64,000 nucleotides of DNA. It comes from Bacillota bacterium. Its GTDB lineage: Bacteria; Bacillota; Desulfotomaculia; Desulfotomaculales; Desulfallaceae. Numbering within the stretch: the first letter of the stretch is position 1; each line of letters begins with the position of its first letter. Below the pieces are notes generated by a model. That model saw only the letters and a list, made by a program, of their open reading frames with translations. It searched no databases and had not been told where the DNA came from. Shown here in pieces: positions 1-7,086 of the stretch. The position numbers and the translations under genes are program-made. The stretch spans positions 6,800 to 70,799 of the forward strand of contig JAEXOR010000028.1 of assembly GCA_023439185.1 (NCBI GenBank), in the 5' to 3' direction.

Positions 1-883
1 GGGGCAGCAGGCTGAAAACCGAAGGCGTGTAACCCCGGGTGGTGGGCGGTTCTCCGATGGCCAGGCCAATTTCACGCTGCGACATGGCAAACCGGGTAAC
101 GGAATCCATAAAGAGCAGCACGTTTTTGCCCCGGTCCCGGAAGTATTCCGCTATGGCGCTGGCCACCAAAGCTCCTTTAATCCGGATTAGCGCCGGCTGA
201 TCCGAAGTGGCGGCCACCACCACTGAACGGGACAGCCCCTGGGGACCCAGGTCGTTTTCTATAAAATCAAGCACCTCGCGGCCCCGTTCGCCAATCAGGG
301 CGATGACGTTCAGGTCGGCGCTGCAGAACCGGGCAATCATGCCCAGCAAGGTGCTTTTTCCCACCCCGCTGCCCGCGAATATACCGATACGCTGGCCCTG
401 GCCGCAGGTTAACAGGGCGTCGATGGTCTTAATGCCGGTTGTTAAAACGTCTTTAATGCGTTTTCTGGACAACGGCTCCGGAGGGGCGTTGTTAACCGGG
501 TATTCGCCGGTGACTTTAAGGCCGCGGCCGTCCATGGGCCTGCCCAGTCCGTCCAGTACCCGGCCCAGCAGCTCGTCCCCCACCGGTACGGTGAGAGCCC
601 CACCCCTCGGGACCACCTGGCATCCCGGGCAGATACCGCTCAGTTCACCCAGCGGCATCAGCAGCGAGGAGTGATCCTGAAAGCCCACCACCTCCGCTTG
701 AACAGGTTCTTTTTGGCCCGGCACGTAAATATCGCATACTTCATTGACCCCGGCGGAAATCCCCTTCACCTCCACGGTCAATCCGATTACCTTGGTGACC
801 TTGCCGGTGGAGCGAATTACCCTGGTGCGCCGGACCTTCTCCCGCCAGTTGTTGATTTCCAGGCTTAAATCCCCGGTATGCAT
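1..883 (-). CDS. fliI: Flagellum-specific ATPase FliI, 3' end beyond window
   Basis: This is the ATPase of the flagellar type III export apparatus; it hydrolyses ATP at the cytoplasmic gate and works with FliH. Reading from the ATG at 883 gives a protein with the Walker A element GSGVGKST, then LIGERGREV and the MDSVTRFAMSQREIG stretch typical of FliI/F1-beta ATPases. The start lies one base after the fliH stop, with a GGGGCGGAG ribosome-binding site inside the fliH end. The C-terminal third lies beyond base 1. It is the last visible gene of the flgB operon. Confidence 0.95.
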   Translation of the reverse strand, partial: MHTGDLSLEINNWREKVRRTRVIRSTGKVTKVIGLTVEVKGISAGVNEVCDIYVPGQKEPVQAEVVGFQDHSSLLMPLGELSGICPGCQVVPRGGALTVPVGDELLGRVLDGLGRPMDGRGLKVTGEYPVNNAPPEPLSRKRIKDVLTTGIKTIDALLTCGQGQRIGIFAGSGVGKSTLLGMIARFCSADLNVIALIGERGREVLDFIENDLGPQGLSRSVVVAATSDQPALIRIKGALVASAIAEYFRDRGKNVLLFMDSVTRFAMSQREIGLAIGEPPTTRGYTPSVFSLLP

Positions 884-884
884 T

Positions 885-1652
885 TTACTCCGCCCCTTGC
901 CTCAAAGAGGCCAGCAGGTTTCGCCACCGGTTGGACAGTTTGGCGTCAACTTTGCCGTACTCGTTTTCCAGTACGCAGCCGCCGGGCTCAATGGCCGGAT
1001 CGGTCATAAACTGCAATTCGGCCCGGGGCGGCAGGAGGGTCATCAAACTGTCCCGCCCGGCCTGGCAAATATCCAGTTCCGTTGGGTTGACCCATAAAAC
1101 CACGTGTTCCCGGCTGCCCGCCAGTAAAATGGCTTCTTCGGCGATGCTGTGCACCACGTCGGGTTTTGTTTCCAGCTCTCTGGCGACGATTTTTTCCGCC
1201 ATTTCCACAGCCAGACTTAAAATGTCTTCTTTCAGCTCTGCAATTTTTTGTCTGCGCCGGTCTTCTGCCTGGACCAGTACATTTCTGGCTTCGGCTCTGA
1301 CGCTGTCAGCCTCTTTCCTGGCCGCCTCCATGGCGGAATGGTATCCCTGTTCATAGCCTTCCCGGGCAGCGGCCGTTTTTGTTTTTTCCGCCTCCGCGGC
1401 GGCTTGCCGCCGGGCTTCTTCCAGCATGGCGGCGGTCTGGGCGGTGGCCTGCTCCATAATGGCGCCGGCTTCATTTTTTGCCTGGGTAAGAATCGCCGCT
1501 GCCAATTCGCTATACTTTTCGTCTGCTTCTTCCCGCTGCTTGGTCAGCCGGGTTGTTTCAAAGGTGAATTCGGTTTTCAGGGCTAGGCTGTATTGCCCTT
1601 TTAGAACCCCGGCGCCTTCATACCTGCGGATTATTCTATGCAATGATGGCAT
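885..1652 (-). CDS. fliH: Flagellar assembly protein FliH
   Basis: FliH is the peripheral-stalk-like regulator that binds FliI and ties it to the export gate. The 255-residue product has a long Ala/Glu-rich coiled coil (about residues 35-130) followed by a compact C-terminal domain with AVEMAEKIVARE and VHSIAEEAILLA, as in FliH/V-ATPase E-like proteins. The ATG at 1652 has a strong AGGGGAGGAG site and overlaps the end of fliG by 17 bases, which suggests translational coupling. Assignment rests on domain pattern and position between fliG and fliI. Confidence 0.9.
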   Translation of the reverse strand: MPSLHRIIRRYEGAGVLKGQYSLALKTEFTFETTRLTKQREEADEKYSELAAAILTQAKNEAGAIMEQATAQTAAMLEEARRQAAAEAEKTKTAAAREGYEQGYHSAMEAARKEADSVRAEARNVLVQAEDRRRQKIAELKEDILSLAVEMAEKIVARELETKPDVVHSIAEEAILLAGSREHVVLWVNPTELDICQAGRDSLMTLLPPRAELQFMTDPAIEPGGCVLENEYGKVDAKLSNRWRNLLASLRQGAE

Positions 1653-2646
1653 CTTCTCCTCCCCTGGCGATTACAATTTCACCGGCTTCGTCCAGGCGCC
1701 GGATAATCTGCACGATCCTTTGCTGTGAGTCCTCAACGTCTCTCAAACGGATGGGACCCATGTACTTAATTTCGTCCCGCAGCATATCGGAAGCCCGTTT
1801 GGACATGTTCTTAAAGATCCGTTCCTGAACGTCTTCGTTGGTCCCCCGCATGGCTCTGGCCAGATCCTTGGGATCCACCTCCCGGAGCACACGCTGGATG
1901 GAGGAGTCAGGCAGTTTGACAATATCTTCGAATACAAACAAGAGCTTGCGGATTTCCTCGGTGAGCTCGGGGTCGGATACCTCAAGCTCCTCCAAAATTG
2001 TTTTTTCCGTTCCCCGGTCCACCCGGTTAAGAATTTCCACCAGCGACTTGACGCCTCCGGAACTTTGCTGACTGGTTTCCAACACCGACAGTTTGCGTTC
2101 CAGGATATTTTCAACCTCGCGGGTCATTTCCGGCGACACGCGGTCGGTCATCGCTACCCGGCGGGCAATATCGCTTTGCTGTTCCGGACTGAGCGCCGAA
2201 AGCACCATTGACGCCTGCTCCGGATGCAGGTGGTTCAGGATCAGAGCGATAATCTGGGGGTGCTCGTCACGGATAAAAGACAGCAGATGTTTGGGATCTG
2301 TTTTGCGCAGCGAGCTGAAGGGGCGATTCTTAATGCTGTGCTGCACTTTATCCAGGATTTCCGCCGCTTTAAGGTCGCCCACGGCTTTCTGCAGCATATC
2401 CTTGGCATAGTCAATACCGCCCGCCATCAGGTACTCCCGGGCCTGGATCATCTGGGCGAATTCCTCCAGGACTTCGTTTTGAGTTTCCCTGGGGATGGTG
2501 TCCATCATGGTGATCTGCTGGGATATCTTTTCAATGTCGTCCTGGTGGAAGTTCTTTTTCAATAGATCCGCCGATATGTCGGAACCCAGTGAGATAAGCA
2601 GGATGGCGGTCTTTTGCAGTCCGGTCAGTTTTGTTATGCTGGGCAT
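1636..2646 (-). CDS. fliG: Flagellar motor switch protein FliG
   Basis: FliG is the rotor protein that contacts the MotA stator and sets torque and switching. The 336-residue length is normal. The N-terminal domain (LTGLQKTAILLISLG) would bind FliF, the middle domain carries the conserved EHPQ motif (RDEHPQIIALIL), and the C-terminal domain holds the charged torque helix region (FVFEDIVKLPDSSIQRVLREVD). The gene starts just after fliF and overlaps fliH, so it is part of a tightly packed operon. Nothing appears truncated. Confidence 0.97.
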   Translation of the reverse strand: MPSITKLTGLQKTAILLISLGSDISADLLKKNFHQDDIEKISQQITMMDTIPRETQNEVLEEFAQMIQAREYLMAGGIDYAKDMLQKAVGDLKAAEILDKVQHSIKNRPFSSLRKTDPKHLLSFIRDEHPQIIALILNHLHPEQASMVLSALSPEQQSDIARRVAMTDRVSPEMTREVENILERKLSVLETSQQSSGGVKSLVEILNRVDRGTEKTILEELEVSDPELTEEIRKLLFVFEDIVKLPDSSIQRVLREVDPKDLARAMRGTNEDVQERIFKNMSKRASDMLRDEIKYMGPIRLRDVEDSQQRIVQIIRRLDEAGEIVIARGGEDAIIA

Positions 2647-2650
2647 TGAT

Positions 2651-4189
2651 CTACTCCCTTAGCCAGACTTTTAACACTTCAACCACTTCGGCCGGTTTTT
2701 CTCTGCTGATCTGTTTGATTATTGAGCGGTAACCGGATTGCGGCTCATCAAGCGTAATCTGCTTTTGCTCGACCTTTTCTTCTTTGGTACGGCGCAGGGC
2801 TTCTTCTTCGGCTTCCAGCGCCAGCAGTTCCGCCCGGCGTCTGGCGGCCCGGCGCCGTAAAAACACCACCGCCAGGGCCAATAGCAGCAACGTCCCCAAC
2901 ACTATACCCGCTATAGTCGGATTGACCGGCAACCCCGGAGTTACCGGGACAACATCCGGTTCGTCAAAGGACGGTATCGCGGATTCGTTGAAATTCATGC
3001 TGGAAACGGTAATCTGGTCGCCGCGCTGGGCGCTGTATCCCACCGCCGAGGCTACCACTTGCTGAATGGATTCCAGGTTGGGCGGCGAATAATTGCCGTC
3101 CAGCACCACCGATACCGACAGACTGCGAATGCTGCCCGGAGATTTTACGGTAATTTGCTGGGTGGTATCCACTTCATAATTAATGGTTTGCTGTTCTCTG
3201 GAATAACCGTTACCCGTGCCGGTATCGGCAAAGGGCATTGTATCCCCGGGCATTTCCGAATCCATGCCCGGAATGCCGCCGGTTGTCGCGGAAGTGCCGT
3301 CTTCAACCAGGGTTTGTTCGCTTAGCACGGCGCCGGGGCCGTGCTCGGTACGCACCGTTTCCTGGCGGTCAAAATCAAGGTCGGCGGTGATCATGGCTAC
3401 TGCCCGGCCCGGACCGACAATACGGTTCAGCATTTGCTGGACCCGGTTTTCCAATTCCCGTTCATACTGCTTTTTAAGCTCATATTTTTCCAGGGCGGAA
3501 GCCGACAGTGTTTCTTCATTTTCCGGTTCAAGGTTGCTATTGAGCATATTGCCGTGCATGTCGATAATATGTACATTTTCCTGGTTGAGACCCTGGATGC
3601 TGCCCATAACCAGGCTTTGAATTCCCCGTACCTGATCGGCACTCAATGTGGTATTTGTTTTTAACTTCAGGGCTATCGACGCCGACGCCGTTACCTGATC
3701 GTCCAAAAAAACGCTTTCCCGGGGTAAAACAAGATGCACGCGGGCCTGTTCAACCTCGTCAAGCTGCACGATGGTACGGCGCAGTTCCTCCTGTAATGCC
3801 CGCTGGTACCCTACATGCTGCTCAAACTCAGTGATACCGAATTTTTTTTCGTCGAATAACTCAAATCCCAACCCGCTGTTGTGCAGAACTCCGGTACTGG
3901 CCATCTGGATCCGCATTTTGTACACCATATTCTCGGGAACCTCGATGGTCTTGCCGTTGTCGGCGAGCCGGTAAGGTGTATTGGCGTTTTCCAGTTCCTC
4001 AATAATTTTACCGGCGTCAACCGGTTCAAGTTCAGTAAACAGTGGAGCGTAAGCAGGTCGTAAAACCATTTGGGCCAGAACGGCAATGGTGACCAGTATT
4101 AGCGCGCAGCCGGCGATAAGAGTTAATTTCTGCGACTGCTTCAGTGACTGCCACCATTGTCGCGGCCGATCCAGCATTCCGCTGCTCAT
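2651..4189 (-). CDS. fliF: Flagellar MS-ring protein FliF
   Basis: FliF forms the MS ring in the inner membrane, the first structure of the basal body. The 512-residue protein has a transmembrane segment near residues 22-45 and a second near 430-450 that is followed by an Arg-rich cytoplasmic tail for FliG binding. Between them lie the secretin-like ring domains (KMRIQMASTGVLHNSG, FGITEFEQHVGYQRALQ). It follows fliE after about 70 bases, a gap that includes an AT-rich stretch but no clear terminator. Confidence 0.96.
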   Translation of the reverse strand: MSSGMLDRPRQWWQSLKQSQKLTLIAGCALILVTIAVLAQMVLRPAYAPLFTELEPVDAGKIIEELENANTPYRLADNGKTIEVPENMVYKMRIQMASTGVLHNSGLGFELFDEKKFGITEFEQHVGYQRALQEELRRTIVQLDEVEQARVHLVLPRESVFLDDQVTASASIALKLKTNTTLSADQVRGIQSLVMGSIQGLNQENVHIIDMHGNMLNSNLEPENEETLSASALEKYELKKQYERELENRVQQMLNRIVGPGRAVAMITADLDFDRQETVRTEHGPGAVLSEQTLVEDGTSATTGGIPGMDSEMPGDTMPFADTGTGNGYSREQQTINYEVDTTQQITVKSPGSIRSLSVSVVLDGNYSPPNLESIQQVVASAVGYSAQRGDQITVSSMNFNESAIPSFDEPDVVPVTPGLPVNPTIAGIVLGTLLLLALAVVFLRRRAARRRAELLALEAEEEALRRTKEEKVEQKQITLDEPQSGYRSIIKQISREKPAEVVEVLKVWLRE

Positions 4190-4262
4190 TTAACCACGCC
4201 TTCAATAAGCTGTATTTGAAATTGCTGATTAATTAAAGTCAGGTTTTTAATTTACAACTTTT

Positions 4263-4556
4263 TTACACCTGCATCCGGGATAGTTCCTGATAAGCTTCAA
4301 CCAGTTTATTGCGTACTTCCACGGCCAGCTGCATGGAAAGTCTGGCTTCCTCCATCGCGATCATTACGGTGTGCAGATCCTGGACTTCTCCGGTCAGGAA
4401 TTTTTGCACATTTCCATTGGCATTTAATTGACTGGTATTTAAGTCGTTAATGGCTTTGTCGAAGAGTTCCTTAAATGAACCGTCGCTTGAGCTGACGGAA
4501 GCGGTTTTAGGCGCCGCCGCGCTTTGCACCGGCAGGGCTACAGGCATTATTTGCAT
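4263..4556 (-). CDS. fliE: Flagellar hook-basal body protein FliE
   Basis: FliE is the small adaptor between the MS ring and the proximal rod and is the first rod substrate to be exported. The 97-residue product has the family pattern: a variable Ala/Pro/Val-rich N-terminus, then FKELFDKAINDLN and the C-terminal amphipathic helix with DLHTVMIAMEEARLSMQLAVEVRNK. Its position between flgC and fliF is the usual Firmicutes order. A weak ribosome-binding site (AAGGAG-like) lies just upstream of the ATG. Confidence 0.94.
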   Translation of the reverse strand: MQIMPVALPVQSAAAPKTASVSSSDGSFKELFDKAINDLNTSQLNANGNVQKFLTGEVQDLHTVMIAMEEARLSMQLAVEVRNKLVEAYQELSRMQV

Positions 4557-4580
4557 TCCGGTTTCTCCTTTGCAAGTTTT

Positions 4581-5021
4581 TTACCGGCCCATCTCAAGGG
4601 CTGAAAGATACATGCTTTTGGCAGCCTCCAGGGTGGTTACGTTTGCTTCATACGCCCTGGTGGCGGAAATTAAATTAACCATTTCATTAAGAATGTTGAT
4701 ATTGGGGTAGGCTACATACCCTGTATCGGGATTGGCATGAGGATGGCCGGGATCATATACAAGACGCGGTTCATTATTGTCATTAACCAAATGTGAGACT
4801 TTGACCCCTCCGCCGACGGCCTTTGCACCTGCGTCGGCCAGCAGCTTTTGCCTGAGCAGCTCCTGAAAAACCGGTACCTGGCGCCGGTACGGTTGGTTTT
4901 GGGGATCTCCGGGTGTGCCGGTGCTGTTGACATTGGCCACGTTATTGGCGATTAAATCAGCCCAGTAACGGTTGGCGGTCATACCTGAAGCGCTAATGCC
5001 GAAACTGTCAAACAAGCTCAT
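4581..5021 (-). CDS. flgC: Flagellar basal-body rod protein FlgC
   Basis: FlgC is a proximal rod subunit. The 146-residue protein has the rod/hook N-terminal signature (SASGMTANRYWADLIANNVANVNST) and the C-terminal D0 helix (SATRAYEANVTTLEAAKSM), both needed for polymerisation and export. The gene starts one base after the flgB stop, so the two are probably translationally coupled. Length and both terminal helices are normal. Confidence 0.96.
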   Translation of the reverse strand: MSLFDSFGISASGMTANRYWADLIANNVANVNSTGTPGDPQNQPYRRQVPVFQELLRQKLLADAGAKAVGGGVKVSHLVNDNNEPRLVYDPGHPHANPDTGYVAYPNINILNEMVNLISATRAYEANVTTLEAAKSMYLSALEMGR

Positions 5022-5022
5022 A

Positions 5023-5433
5023 CTACCTGCCTCCCTTAATCACATAGCTCAGTGAATTGCCCCGGTCGCTTTTAACCCTGGCGGCAAACTGGTACATCAA
5101 AGTGTTGGCGGCCAAATTAACCATTTCCTCGTCCAGGTCCACGTTGTTCAGGCCGGCTTTCATGGAAGTGCCTTCGGTTTTGATCACTTCCGGCGCCAAT
5201 TCTTCGAGCTTGTCCGGTCCGCCCCCGCCAATGTGACGTTTATTTGTGGTTTTCATCCCCATGGAGTTACCGTCCAACGCGGCCTTAAGTTGATGCTGGA
5301 AGTTGACTGCGGATTTTTTAAAACCGGGGGTATTGACATTGGCGATATTATCTGCAATTACCTGCTGCCTTAAAGTGCCGGCGTCCATTTGTTTAATCAG
5401 GATGGTATTAATGTCATCATTGAAAATTTTCAC
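5023..5433 (-). CDS. flgB: Flagellar basal-body rod protein FlgB, GTG start
   Basis: FlgB is a proximal rod subunit and the first gene of the basal-body operon. The product carries the rod signature ADNIANVNTPGFKKSAVNFQ and a C-terminal DEEMVNLAANTLMYQFAA helix. I place the start at the GTG at 5433 (136 residues), because a GGAGG site sits seven bases upstream and homologues begin at about this point; the longer ORF from an ATG at 5475 adds 14 Cys/Gly-containing residues without a good site. The leader upstream contains a c-di-GMP riboswitch and a terminator. Confidence 0.93.
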   Translation of the reverse strand: MKIFNDDINTILIKQMDAGTLRQQVIADNIANVNTPGFKKSAVNFQHQLKAALDGNSMGMKTTNKRHIGGGGPDKLEELAPEVIKTEGTSMKAGLNNVDLDEEMVNLAANTLMYQFAARVKSDRGNSLSYVIKGGR

Positions 5434-5540
5434 TAAAAACCCTCCACAAGAAAATATATCCATTGCATTATGCAAAAATTCAACATATTTCTACTTATTC
5501 CTGCACAAAAATGGTGTTTATAGCAAATTTAATTTAAACT

Positions 5541-5593
5541 TAAAAAATAAAAAGAAAGCCACAAGTGACCTTCCATAAGTAATCCACTTGCAA
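5541..5593 (-). terminator. Leader terminator downstream of the c-di-GMP aptamer
   Basis: On the minus strand CAAGUG and CACUUG form a stem, followed by GGC and a U-rich tract (UUUCUUUUUAUUUUUU). The loop contains GAAGGU, which is complementary to ACCUUC at the 5' edge of the aptamer, so aptamer closure and terminator formation may exclude each other. It ends about 110 bases before flgB and would be the expression platform. The pairing alternatives were read by eye only. Confidence 0.65.
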
Positions 5594-5705
5594 CCTGACG
5601 ATCATAGCCCCGCGCTTGACTGAAAGATTAATCTGTCCTGTGGCGGCCTTAGACTCACGGCTTTGCGCCCCCGGCTTTCACCGGGTTTGCCCTTCGTGAA
5701 GGTAT
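5588..5705 (-). promoter_or_regulatory. Cyclic di-GMP-I (GEMM) riboswitch before flgB
   Basis: Read on the minus strand, this leader has the GEMM-I signature elements in order: CACGAAGGGCAAACC, a GC stem capped by a GAAA tetraloop (CCGGUGAAAGCCGG), GGGCGCAAAGCC, UCUAAGG, and the tetraloop-receptor arm ending in GUCAGGUUGC. These match the known c-di-GMP-I aptamer consensus closely. It lies between a sigma-A promoter and the flgB start, so c-di-GMP should set read-through into the flgB-fliI operon. Confidence 0.88.
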
Positions 5706-5732
5706 TTATTTAAATATATCAAAATCTAGTTA

Positions 5733-5761
5733 ATTATATAGTATAAATTGTAAAATTTCAA
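5733..5761 (-). promoter_or_regulatory. Sigma-A promoter of the flgB operon
   Basis: TTGAAA (5761-5756) and TATAAT (5738-5733) on the minus strand are separated by exactly 17 bases. Transcription should begin near 5726, about 20 bases before the riboswitch aptamer. The region is very AT-rich and no other candidate is as good. Confidence 0.75.
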
Positions 5762-5847
5762 CAGAATTTTTGTTAAAATAATGAAATAAACAAAATTTTT
5801 TAGAATTTTGGTACTTTGTGATACTTTTCAAATTTAATGCTCATAAT

Positions 5848-5884
5848 AAAATAAAAAAGCCGGGCTTTTTGCCAAGCCCGGCCA
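5848..5884 (-). terminator. Terminator of the fliD-fliS-flaG unit
   Basis: A perfect nine-base stem GCCGGGCTT/AAGCCCGGC (5859-5867 and 5874-5882) is followed on the minus strand by TTTTTTATTTTA. It lies just after the flaG stop and isolates the late fliD unit from the flgB promoter. Confidence 0.88.
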
Positions 5885-5896
5885 TAAAAACACTAT

Positions 5897-6259
5897 TTAG
5901 ATTAATTTATCAATAATCAGCCCCAGCATTTCTTTAAAGTAGGCTACCATATCCAAAGTTTTTTCCGGCGGTATTTCCCTAACCACGCTTCCGTCTTCAC
6001 TATTTAACACTTTAACCATTATTTCGCCGCTTTTTTCATGAATTTCAAACCGCAGATTGGTGTAATACACCCGCATAGTGTTGTTCAGTTGTTCTACCGC
6101 CTGTTCCAGTTTTTCCCGGAGGATTTCCGGGCTTTTTTGCCCGGTGTCGGCTGTTGGCGATAGCCGTGTTGCTTTTTCACCCGGGCCGGTACGCAGCTTC
6201 GGCGTCTTATTGTTTTCCGAGCCTGCCATAGTGCCCGGCATGATGCTTTCAACACGCAT
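5897..6259 (-). CDS. flaG: FlaG family flagellar protein
   Basis: FlaG proteins affect filament length and are encoded beside fliD. The 120-residue product has a disordered N-terminal half and the family core LRFEIHEKSGEIMVKVLNSEDG, REIPPEKTLDMVAYF and a terminal IIDKLI. The ATG at 6259 is preceded by GGAGGTGTAAATA. It is the last gene of the fliD unit and is followed at once by a terminator. The exact biochemical role of the family is not established. Confidence 0.88.
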   Translation of the reverse strand: MRVESIMPGTMAGSENNKTPKLRTGPGEKATRLSPTADTGQKSPEILREKLEQAVEQLNNTMRVYYTNLRFEIHEKSGEIMVKVLNSEDGSVVREIPPEKTLDMVAYFKEMLGLIIDKLI

Positions 6260-6279
6260 TATTTACACCTCCGCGGGGG

Positions 6280-6672
6280 TTATCTTTGCTTGTTTACAAA
6301 ATAACTGTGCGCCGTCCCGGCGTTGTTCCGGTAAGCAGTTTCAGTGCGCCTGGCCGTCTGCAGTTCATTAATGGATTTAATAGTATCGCTGAGGTTTTGT
6401 TTCATTAATTCATTAATTTCCGTGTCCAGTACCCGGATCTGCTGCAGGTATTGCCTGGCAACCAGTTCCAGACCGGTCGGGACGACTGCATTGCCGGCTG
6501 CGGTAATATGATCGTCTAATAGATCCACTTGGGCGATAACCGCTTGTTTGGCGTCCAGCAGCTCGGTGAAGCGCTCCATGTTTTTTCCCGTCAGCGCTTG
6601 CTTCTGCAGAGCCGTGAGCCTGAGGAACTCCTTTAACAAGGAGTTCTTTTTTTCCATTATCTCCACGCGCAT
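6280..6672 (-). CDS. Small helical flagellar chaperone-like protein (FliT/FlgN type)
   Basis: The product of 130 residues is almost wholly helical with heptad-like Leu and Gln, for example EFLRLTALQKQALTGKNMERF and KQAVIAQVDLLD. Size, composition and location directly after fliS fit a FliT- or FlgN-like export chaperone, possibly for FliD. No diagnostic motif is visible, so this is inferred from context. An alternative start at 6657 (MEKKNSL) has GGAG only three bases upstream; neither start has an ideal ribosome-binding site. Confidence 0.65.
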   Translation of the reverse strand: MRVEIMEKKNSLLKEFLRLTALQKQALTGKNMERFTELLDAKQAVIAQVDLLDDHITAAGNAVVPTGLELVARQYLQQIRVLDTEINELMKQNLSDTIKSINELQTARRTETAYRNNAGTAHSYFVNKQR

Positions 6673-6679
6673 ACGATTT

Positions 6680-7069
6680 TTAACCGGCCCGGGTCTGCAT
6701 GCGGGCTTGCCGTACGGCTTCCTGCCAAGTGTCTCTCAGTTCTTCGGCCAAGGTCAAAACTTCCCGCAGCAGAGCGGCATCTTTTTGAGTATTGGCCTGC
6801 ATCAATTGGCGGAGTATGAAATCATACAAACTGCCGAGTTGATTGGAGATGGCAATTCCTTTATCCAGGGTGTCGGTCAGGTGGCTGTATATCTCCTGAG
6901 CTTTGACGATGGCATTGTGCGCATTCTCCACTTCCCTATTTTCAATGCACTCGATGCCCTGGCGAATAAACCGCACCCCGCCGCTGTACAGCATCTGCGT
7001 AAGTTCTTCCGGAGGTGCGCTAACGACCGCGTTTTGCTGGTATTGCTGGTAAGGGTTAAATGTAGCCAT
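6680..7069 (-). CDS. fliS: Flagellin export chaperone FliS
   Basis: FliS binds the C-terminus of flagellin in the cytoplasm and, in Bacillus, also takes part in the FliW-CsrA circuit. The 129-residue product has the family features: NPYQQYQQNAV at the N-terminus, QMLYSGGVRFIRQG, and a four-helix arrangement through LGSLYDFILRQLMQANTQ. A GGAGGTTTTAAAAC site precedes the ATG. It lies between fliD and the small chaperone-like gene, as is usual. Confidence 0.95.
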   Translation of the reverse strand: MATFNPYQQYQQNAVVSAPPEELTQMLYSGGVRFIRQGIECIENREVENAHNAIVKAQEIYSHLTDTLDKGIAISNQLGSLYDFILRQLMQANTQKDAALLREVLTLAEELRDTWQEAVRQARMQTRAG

Positions 7070-7086
7070 GTTTTAAAACCTCCTAT

